From positions 1 to 11,213 of the forward strand of contig CANRIJ010000043.1 of NCBI GenBank assembly GCA_947630635.1: DNA of 11,213 bases. Reading direction: 5' to 3'. Below, piece by piece: positions 5,972-11,213 of this stretch (within the stretch, counting starts at the first letter, position 1; each line of letters starts with the position of its first letter). The position numbers and the translations under genes were made by a program. This DNA is from an uncultured Spirochaetaceae bacterium (GTDB lineage: Bacteria > Spirochaetota > Spirochaetia > Sphaerochaetales > Sphaerochaetaceae). The notes under the pieces were generated by a model. It saw only the letters and a program-made list of their open reading frames with translations. It did not search any database and was not told the origin of the DNA.

Positions 5972-7011
5972 ATATCAAAGACTATAGAGAAGACTTCAGG
6001 ACACTTGAATTCAAAAACGACAGGCTCTATCTGATAGACCAGAGGATTCTCCCAAATGATTTCAGCATCCTTCCTTTTGAAACATCAGAAGAAGTAGCAT
6101 TCGCCATAAAGGACATGATTGTACGCGGAGCTCCAGCAATTGGAGGCGCCGCCGGCTATGGCATTTACTTTGCCGCAAAGGAATGCAGGGGCGACTTTGA
6201 TGAATTTCTAAGGAAAGCCGAAAAAGTAAGATCCTCAAGGCCTACTGCAGTAAACCTTATGTGGGCTGTTGACAGAATGGTCAGAAAGGCAAAAGAGACA
6301 AACCTGGATCTCAAGAGTCTAAGGAAAGAGGCAGACTCCATCGTAGAAGAAGATATTGAGATGAACTATGAGATGTCGAGAATAGGAAATGAGGTTGTAA
6401 GACCTAATGCCACTATTCTTACACACTGCAACGCCGGAGCTCTTGCAACATGCGGATGGGGGACCGCTCTAGGAGTCATTAAATATGCCCACTATTCTGG
6501 AAAGAACATATTTGTATATGCAGATGAGACACGTCCTCGCCTACAGGGAGCAAGGCTGACATCCTGGGAACTTATGAGGGCAAATATACCATCAAAGCTA
6601 ATTCCAGACGGGGCAGCGGCAACATTAATCAGAGATGGGGAGATAGACTGTGTAATAGTTGGAGCCGATAGAATCGCAGCAAATGGAGACGTTGCCAATA
6701 AGCTCGGAACATTCGCACTCTCAGTTATATCTAAGCACTATGGAGTTCCCTTCTACTTCGTTGCCCCAATAACCACAATTGATTTTAACTGTCCATCTGG
6801 AAGCGATATTCCTATTGAAGAGAGAGACAAAGACGAAGTAAGACAAATTGAAGGCACATATACCTGCCCAAAGGAGATGGATGTATTAAATCCATGCTTT
6901 GATGTTACACCGCATCAAAACATTACTGGCATCATCACCGAAAAAGGAATAATAAGACCGCCTTTTGATATCAATATTGAGAAGATAAAGAAGGGAAAGT
7001 CTCTCTTCTAA
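5968..7011 (+). CDS. mtnA: Methylthioribose-1-phosphate isomerase
   Basis: This 347-residue aldose-ketose isomerase converts methylthioribose-1-phosphate to methylthioribulose-1-phosphate in methionine salvage; relatives also take 5-deoxyribose-1-phosphate. The signatures are complete: RGAPAIG at 53-59, THCNAGALAT at 152-161 with the catalytic Cys154, DETRPRLQGARLTSWEL at 186-202, and GADRIAANGDVANKLGT at 232-248 with the catalytic Asp234. Length fits the family (~345-350), which separates it from ribose-1,5-bisphosphate isomerases and eIF2B-like subunits. It starts at TTG, coupled to mtaD by the TTGA overlap, with a good Shine-Dalgarno sequence inside the mtaD end. Tandem stops TAATAA close it. 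No methylthioinosine phosphorylase or downstream mtn gene is in this window, so those must lie elsewhere or the pathway is short. Confidence 0.94.
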   Translation: MNIKDYREDFRTLEFKNDRLYLIDQRILPNDFSILPFETSEEVAFAIKDMIVRGAPAIGGAAGYGIYFAAKECRGDFDEFLRKAEKVRSSRPTAVNLMWAVDRMVRKAKETNLDLKSLRKEADSIVEEDIEMNYEMSRIGNEVVRPNATILTHCNAGALATCGWGTALGVIKYAHYSGKNIFVYADETRPRLQGARLTSWELMRANIPSKLIPDGAAATLIRDGEIDCVIVGADRIAANGDVANKLGTFALSVISKHYGVPFYFVAPITTIDFNCPSGSDIPIEERDKDEVRQIEGTYTCPKEMDVLNPCFDVTPHQNITGIITEKGIIRPPFDINIEKIKKGKSLF

Positions 7012-7051
7012 TAAAAACAATCAAAAAAACACTACTATAACTTATTCTCAT

Positions 7052-7081
7052 AAAAAAAAAGCCGCTCAATAATGAGCGGCT
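7052..7081 (-). terminator. Terminator of the lipoprotein gene, possibly bidirectional
   Basis: GCCGCTCA (7061-7068) pairs with TGAGCGGC (7073-7080) around a 4-base loop, and A7060-T7081 adds a pair. Read on the minus strand the stem is followed by a run of nine T residues, so it is a strong terminator for the lipoprotein gene. On the plus strand, behind mtnA, the tail is only TCTT, so termination of mtaD-mtnA would be weaker. Confidence 0.88.
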
Positions 7082-7100
7082 CTTAAAACCATTCAAATTG

Positions 7101-8834
7101 CTAATTAATTCTATAGAGAATCTCAGGATGCAGCTCAATAAGCTCTTTTGCCTTTGACCCCATAACATTTATAGTATTTTCTCCACTTCCTATAAAGACA
7201 TCAAAGGTCTGTCCGTTATAGGAAATCGTGTAGTCTCCCGGCTCCATCCAAGGTGTAAGCATTTGATTATCATTATCATTCCTGACATCTTGCATATGGT
7301 AGAGAACATGATAGATCTTGTAATATCTTCCATCTGAGCCTTTAACTGGAAGTGATGACATGAACGGTGTATAGCACAAGCTAACCTGATTATAAGACTT
7401 TGAAACGCCTGACGGAGCAGACTTAATCTCCATTGCATTCACATCATCGGGATCAACTTTTACTTCAACATCACCACTGAAACCCACAGCAAAGTAAGAA
7501 TCAAAGGTTATGATGCCTTTATTTGCATTCATGGCAACTGAAGGAATACTTATCTCAGTAGTTTCGCCTTTAGCAACTTTCTTTACTCCTTCATTTTCAC
7601 CCATGAAACTGACTTCACCATAGTACGTTATCTCAGTTCTATTGGTTGAATCATTGGAGCTTATTGCACCCTTCTCAACTGATGCTTTGAGAACTGCAAA
7701 AGTGTAGGAGCCAGCAGGGACATTATCAAAGAAGAAGACACTATCACTTACCTTTACAGCTTTCGGATTATAATAAGCACCGTTTTTATTCTGAAGAGAT
7801 AAGCTGACTTCATCATATTTTCTTCCGTCATTGAAGACAACTCTCACGCTTCCTTTATCAAGAATGCTTCCAGGTTCGCCAACTCTTATATAGACGCGGT
7901 TTGCTGTCGCTCCTTCAGAAACTAGAATCCTGTTTACATAATAAGTCGCAAAATCCACGTCACTTAACGAAAACGAGTTATGAGTATATGATCTTCTCTC
8001 TCGGTTATAGTCAAATGAAATCTCAAGCGAGTTATAGCTTCCAGCAGTTATATTCTCAAAAGGAATAAAGACATTATATTTTTGCGCAACACCATCTGCA
8101 GCCCTCACGTAAGAAGCTTTCATAGATTCCACATGCTTTTCATCTACGCCATTAAGCTTTAGATCGACATCAGATAGAGTTATACTGCCATTCCTTTCAG
8201 TAAGCCCATATGGAACATCCTCTAATACAATCTCCAGTTTTCCATATTTTTTAGCCTCGTTTTCTTTACCCTCATTTTCAGCTCTAACTTGGATGGGCTG
8301 ATTATTATAGTCATCCAAACTAATGGCCTTAACAGAGCTCGAGCCAGCTGAAGAAGAAATGCTTCTCAATAGATCTTTTTCAGTCCCAGACTCAGTATTG
8401 TATTCCAAGACAACTGAATTGATATTCTGAATTTTGCTTGCTGGCACCTCTACACTATTTGCATTTTCGCCAACAGATGCAGTGGCGATTGTGCCACCTG
8501 CAGAATAAGTAAGAGTATCACTTCCTAAAACTGCGTTCTTAAGAACTACATTTCCAGCCTTAGCATTTTTTCCCAATGGAAGAACAATAGTCTTCACCGG
8601 GTTTTTATTGCTTTGCTCTGGAGCTGCGGGAGCATTGCTAGGCTGTGACTGCGGAGCGCTTTGCTCTGGAGCTGCACTGGAAGAAGGAGAGCCTCCCTCT
8701 ATAGGAGCAGCCTCTGGCTGGGCCTCCTGTGGAATCATATTTCCCAAGCTATGGCTGTCATGACAAGAGACACCAAATGAAATCAGCATAACTGCCAAAA
8801 GTGCAATTAATAAAGACAAGATTGATTTCCTCAT
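7101..8834 (-). CDS. Large putative surface lipoprotein of unknown function
   Basis: This 577-residue exported protein has a lipoprotein signal: MRK, a hydrophobic core to about residue 20, then FGVSC with Cys24 as the likely lipidated residue. The lipobox is loose (Gly at -3, Val at -2, Ser at -1), as is common in spirochaetes. Residues 35-80 are a Pro/Ala/Ser/Gln-rich linker with a repeated AAPEQS unit. The rest looks beta-rich. Internal likeness is visible: SITLSDVDLKL (217-227) against SFSLSDVDFAT (287-297), and ITAGSYNSLEI (262-272) against VPAGSYTFAVL (372-382), with a third related turn EPGDYTISY (531-539). This suggests two or three beta-sandwich repeats of prealbumin-like or Ig-like kind. 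I recognise no enzyme motif; adhesion or a surface structural role is possible but unproven. An AGAGGTGA Shine-Dalgarno sequence and a clear promoter lie upstream, so it is a single-gene unit. Confidence 0.85.
   Translation of the reverse strand: MRKSILSLLIALLAVMLISFGVSCHDSHSLGNMIPQEAQPEAAPIEGGSPSSSAAPEQSAPQSQPSNAPAAPEQSNKNPVKTIVLPLGKNAKAGNVVLKNAVLGSDTLTYSAGGTIATASVGENANSVEVPASKIQNINSVVLEYNTESGTEKDLLRSISSSAGSSSVKAISLDDYNNQPIQVRAENEGKENEAKKYGKLEIVLEDVPYGLTERNGSITLSDVDLKLNGVDEKHVESMKASYVRAADGVAQKYNVFIPFENITAGSYNSLEISFDYNRERRSYTHNSFSLSDVDFATYYVNRILVSEGATANRVYIRVGEPGSILDKGSVRVVFNDGRKYDEVSLSLQNKNGAYYNPKAVKVSDSVFFFDNVPAGSYTFAVLKASVEKGAISSNDSTNRTEITYYGEVSFMGENEGVKKVAKGETTEISIPSVAMNANKGIITFDSYFAVGFSGDVEVKVDPDDVNAMEIKSAPSGVSKSYNQVSLCYTPFMSSLPVKGSDGRYYKIYHVLYHMQDVRNDNDNQMLTPWMEPGDYTISYNGQTFDVFIGSGENTINVMGSKAKELIELHPEILYRIN
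8610..8675 (-). repeat. 18-bp direct repeat inside the lipoprotein linker
   Basis: An identical 18-base unit (GCTTTGCTCTGGAGCTGC on the plus strand) occurs at 8610-8627 and 8658-8675. The offset is 48 bases, so the frame is kept and the units encode the repeated AAPEQS of the linker. It is a candidate for slippage or recombination that would shorten or lengthen the linker by 16 residues. Confidence 0.8.
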
Positions 8835-8882
8835 CCCTCACCTCTCTTTGAAAAGCAATACTTGCTCTTCAATCATGGCCCG

Positions 8883-8911
8883 ATAATATCCCTACAATTA
8901 AGGTGTTTCAA
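8883..8911 (-). promoter_or_regulatory. Sigma70-type promoter of the lipoprotein gene
   Basis: On the minus strand, TTGAAA (8911-8906) and TATTAT (8888-8883) are separated by exactly 17 bases, and each has one mismatch to consensus. Transcription would start near 8875, giving a leader of about 40 bases that carries the AGAGGTGA Shine-Dalgarno sequence. This is the best promoter in the window. Confidence 0.65.
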
Positions 8912-8939
8912 GAACTTTTTGAAAGAAAATTTCGTTGAT

Positions 8940-8969
8940 TTAGTAAAATTTTTCTCGGTGTTTTACTAA
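8940..8969. repeat. 9-bp inverted repeat upstream of the lipoprotein promoter
   Basis: TTAGTAAAA (8940-8948) and TTTTACTAA (8961-8969) are perfect inverted copies with a 12-base spacer. The arm centres are 21 bases apart, two turns of helix, so both would face the same side of the DNA. The site is centred about 80 bases upstream of the predicted start, a place typical of activator binding. Confidence 0.45.
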
Positions 8970-9127
8970 CCCAAAAATCAGTCTTTTCGTTTTCTTCATC
9001 CAACTGAGATATCAGAGATTTTTTAAGTAAAAAGGAGCCAATTTATTTATAAAAGAAGCAGAAAACCCTAATTGACGCATTTCAAAAGATTAAATCAAAA
9101 AATAATCACCTTTTTACGGTATTATGC

Positions 9128-9157
9128 AAAAGGCCCATCCTAATAGAGAATGGGCCC
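9128..9157 (-). terminator. Terminator behind tyrS
   Basis: GGCCCAT (9132-9138) pairs with ATGGGCC (9150-9156) around an 11-base loop. On the minus strand it is followed by TTTT, and it lies about 30 bases after the tyrS stop. Confidence 0.82.
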
Positions 9158-9185
9158 TTATTCAGCTATAAATTTAACTGAAAAG

Positions 9186-10430
9186 CTACTCAAACTTGAT
9201 CTTCATAAAGCGCTTCTTGCCGGCTTTGAGCAGAAGCTCTCCATCAGAGTCAAGATCATCTTGATTGATGACTCTTTTTGGATCGCTCTCCTTCTTGCCG
9301 TTTATCTCGGCTCCGCCCTGGGTAATAAGTCTTCTCGCCTCTCCATTTGAGGGCGTCAGAGTGCTCTTTGTATAGAGGTCCAATATACCGATGCCCTTTT
9401 CAAGATCCTCCATCTTCAGCGTCACAGATGGAACGTGGTCTTTGCTGCCAGATCCTGAGAAGAGCGCCTTAGCTGCATCCTTTGCCTTATTGGCCTCCTC
9501 CTCTCCATGGATAATTTTCGTAACCTCAAAGGCAAGGCGCTCCTTAGCATCATTTATGTTTACGCCAGGGTTCTCATACTCAGCTATCTCATCAAGGCTC
9601 ATGAAGGTAAAAATCTTCATCATTCTCGTGACATCCATATCAGAGATGTTTCTCCAATACTGATAGAAGTCATATACAGAGTAGAGGCTCTTATCCAAGA
9701 AGACGGCGCCCTTCTCGCTCTTACCCATCTTCTTGCCCTCGCTAGTCATAAGAAGGTTGAATGTTAGCCCATAGCACTGAGGTCCATCCATTCTATGAAT
9801 AAGGTCTATTCCGGCAACGATGTTGCCCCACTGGTCTGCACCTCCAATCTGAAGCCTATTTCCATAGAGCTTGTTGAGCATGTAGAAGTCATATGCCTGC
9901 AAAAGCTGATAATTGAACTCTATAAATGAGAGGCCTCTCTCTAAGCGCTGCTGCACTCCCTCGAATGTAAGCATTCTATTGACTGAGAAGTAGACCCCGA
10001 TATCCCTCAAGAACTCAATATAATTGAGGTCTCTTAGCCAATCGGCGTTATTTACGACTCTTCCTCTGCCCCAGCCCTCAGGAGGATTATCAGAAAAATC
10101 GACAATCCTCGATAGCTGCTCCTTAATTGACTGGGCATTTGAATCGATCTCCTCAAGGGTAAGCATCTTTCTCATCTCAGTCTTTCCAGTTGGGTCGCCA
10201 ATCATTCCAGTGCCACCGCCAACAAGGGCTATCGGACTCATACCGGCTTCCTGAAGATGTCTCATAGCAAAGTATGGAACGATATGTCCGATATGGAGGC
10301 TCTTTGCTGTCGGATCTGCTCCACAGTAGAAGACAACGCTCTCTTTATCCATCAAATCAGAGAGGCCTTGCCAATCTGTGCAATCCTTTACAAAGCCCCT
10401 ATCAATCAGAGTCTGCAGTCCCTTATTCAT
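9186..10430 (-). CDS. tyrS: Tyrosyl-tRNA synthetase
   Basis: This 414-residue class Ic synthetase charges tRNA-Tyr with tyrosine using ATP. The HIGH motif is canonical (LHIGH at 45-49), preceded by YCGADPT. The tyrosine- and tRNA-binding region reads QIGGADQWGNI (194-204). The second ATP motif is KMGKS (234-238) in place of the textbook KMSKS, an accepted variant in TyrRS. The C-terminal ~65 residues form an S4 RNA-binding domain (SNGEARRLITQGGAEING onward). Length is normal for the bacterial TyrS type (~400-425). The ATG follows the glyS stop with no gap, and GAGGGT inside the glyS end serves as the Shine-Dalgarno sequence, so the two are co-transcribed and translationally coupled. Confidence 0.96.
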   Translation of the reverse strand: MNKGLQTLIDRGFVKDCTDWQGLSDLMDKESVVFYCGADPTAKSLHIGHIVPYFAMRHLQEAGMSPIALVGGGTGMIGDPTGKTEMRKMLTLEEIDSNAQSIKEQLSRIVDFSDNPPEGWGRGRVVNNADWLRDLNYIEFLRDIGVYFSVNRMLTFEGVQQRLERGLSFIEFNYQLLQAYDFYMLNKLYGNRLQIGGADQWGNIVAGIDLIHRMDGPQCYGLTFNLLMTSEGKKMGKSEKGAVFLDKSLYSVYDFYQYWRNISDMDVTRMMKIFTFMSLDEIAEYENPGVNINDAKERLAFEVTKIIHGEEEANKAKDAAKALFSGSGSKDHVPSVTLKMEDLEKGIGILDLYTKSTLTPSNGEARRLITQGGAEINGKKESDPKRVINQDDLDSDGELLLKAGKKRFMKIKFE

Positions 10431-11213
10431 CTATACCCTCTTGTAGTTCTTCATCTCATTCTTTATGAAGGCGACAAGCTCTGAGCGAGGAACTCGCTCC
10501 TGCTTCATGGAATCCCTGAATCTAACTGTGACTGTATTGTCCTCTAGACTCTGGTAATCAACAGTAACAGAGTATGGAGTTCCAATCTCATCCTGTCTTC
10601 TATATCTTCTTCCGATTGCTCCAGAGACATCATAGTAGGTTGTGAAGTCCTCTCTAAGCTCATGCTCAAGCTCATTTGCCCACTCTGATAGTCCGTCTTT
10701 CTTGACAAGAGGAAGAACGGCAACCTTAACTGGAGCTATATATGGATGGAAGTGCAGAACCGTCCTAACATCCCCATCCTCAAGCTTCTCTTCATCGTAT
10801 GCGTCAGACAGAGCCATTAAGACGTTTCTCGTAAGTCCCGCAGAGGTCTCTACTACATAGGGAATATACCTCTCGTTTGTCTCAGGATCGAGGTATGTAA
10901 GATCCTTTCCGCTGAACTTTGTATGCTGAGTAAGATCGTAGTCAGTTCTTGAGTGAATACCCTCAAGCTCCTGCCAACCCATTGGGAACAAGAACTGAAT
11001 ATCGTATGCATCCTTTGCATAGAAAGCAAGCTCATCTGGACCATGCTGATGCCATCTCAGGTGGTCCATTCTGATTGCCATCTTGTCGTAGAATTTCATG
11101 CGCTCCTCTCTCCAATAGCCAAACCACTTGTCCTCAGTACCCGGCTTGATGAAGAACTGCATCTCCATCTGCTCAAACTCGCATGAGCGGAATATAAAGT
11201 TCTTTGTCGTAAT
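10431..11213 (-). CDS. glyS: Glycyl-tRNA synthetase, dimeric type, N-terminus beyond window
   Basis: The last 260 residues of a class II glycyl-tRNA synthetase of the single-chain (alpha2) type are present; the frame stays open to the window edge. Diagnostic segments are FRSCEFEQMEMQFFIKPGTE at the start, DELAFYAKDAYDIQFLF, motif 3 as VETSAGLTRNVL, and a C-terminal anticodon-binding domain beginning HPYIAPVKVAVLPL and containing GAIGRRYRRQDEIGTPY. About 180-200 N-terminal residues are missing. The internal ATG at 11168 is not the start, because the conserved sequence continues upstream of it. This type replaces the two-subunit GlyQ/GlyS enzyme of most proteobacteria and is found in spirochaetes, Bacteroidetes, Actinobacteria and some Firmicutes. 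It abuts tyrS. Confidence 0.95.
   Translation of the reverse strand: MTTKNFIFRSCEFEQMEMQFFIKPGTEDKWFGYWREERMKFYDKMAIRMDHLRWHQHGPDELAFYAKDAYDIQFLFPMGWQELEGIHSRTDYDLTQHTKFSGKDLTYLDPETNERYIPYVVETSAGLTRNVLMALSDAYDEEKLEDGDVRTVLHFHPYIAPVKVAVLPLVKKDGLSEWANELEHELREDFTTYYDVSGAIGRRYRRQDEIGTPYSVTVDYQSLEDNTVTVRFRDSMKQERVPRSELVAFIKNEMKNYKRV

Larger units (their letters stand above)
8835..9185. other. 351-bp AT-rich intergenic region between the lipoprotein gene and tyrS
   Basis: From the tyrS side this region holds the tyrS terminator (9128-9157). It then has about 160 bases of AT-rich sequence in which I see no gene, then two inverted repeats (8940-8969 and 8906-8924), the lipoprotein promoter (8883-8911) and a leader with its Shine-Dalgarno sequence. 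A 19-codon frame at 8940-8999 on the minus strand lacks a ribosome binding site and is not called. Confidence 0.7.

Noticed and set aside
7061..7080. The 20-base GC-rich palindrome as an operator or attachment site
   Set aside because: It is followed by nine T residues on the minus strand at the end of a gene, which is the form of a rho-independent terminator.
8940..8999. 19-codon basic frame on the minus strand upstream of the lipoprotein promoter, a possible leader peptide
   Set aside because: It has no ribosome binding site and lies upstream of the best promoter, so it would not be on the lipoprotein transcript.
11124..11168. ATG at 11168 as the glyS start
   Set aside because: The conserved GlyRS sequence (KNFIFRSCEFEQ) continues in frame upstream of it to the window edge, so the gene is simply cut by the window.

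Overview
This is an ordinary-looking chromosomal stretch of a bacterium with moderately low GC content, carrying housekeeping and salvage genes. Arg codons are mostly AGA/AGG and ATA is common. I see no insertion sequence, integrase, CRISPR array, rRNA or tRNA. A dimeric (eukaryote-like) glycyl-tRNA synthetase, a MEP-pathway kinase, an AMP-forming acyl-CoA synthetase and a lipoprotein with a loose lipobox suggest a diderm bacterium. A spirochaete (Sphaerochaeta/Treponema-like) is my best guess, but this is inferred from gene content and general resemblance only.

Layout. 1-412 (minus) is a partial ispE, preceded on the same strand by a SMUG1-family uracil-DNA glycosylase (416-1111). Divergent from these, with a 46-bp gap, are a HAD phosphatase (1158-1922) and a 60-residue acidic unknown protein (1936-2118). 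The stop codon of the small gene overlaps that of a convergent four-helix membrane protein with a zinc ribbon (2115-2759, minus). That gene diverges from a long-chain acyl-CoA synthetase (2886-4607), whose upstream region holds a 38-bp AT-rich palindrome and whose end carries a strong terminator. An mtaD-mtnA pair for methylthioadenosine / S-adenosylhomocysteine salvage follows (4682-7011), overlapping by TTGA, with mtnA starting at TTG. A terminator hairpin (7052-7081) separates it from a convergent lipoprotein gene (7101-8834, minus), which has its own sigma70-type promoter and two upstream inverted repeats. The right end (minus) holds tyrS, directly abutting a partial glyS, with a terminator behind tyrS.

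How the genes fit together. mtaD and mtnA act in one salvage route, tyrS and glyS are co-transcribed aminoacyl-tRNA synthetases, and the SMUG1 gene with ispE is probably one transcript. The rest look like single-gene units. Translation starts fall into two kinds. Acyl-CoA synthetase, mtnA, tyrS and the lipoprotein have visible Shine-Dalgarno sequences. The SMUG1, HAD, 60-aa and mtaD genes have none, but have a -10-like hexamer 6-8 bases before the ATG, which suggests leaderless mRNAs.

There is no clear case for a new multi-gene system. The best leads are the leaderless pattern, the palindrome before the acyl-CoA synthetase, the inverted repeats before the lipoprotein, and a changed cytidine-binding motif in IspE.
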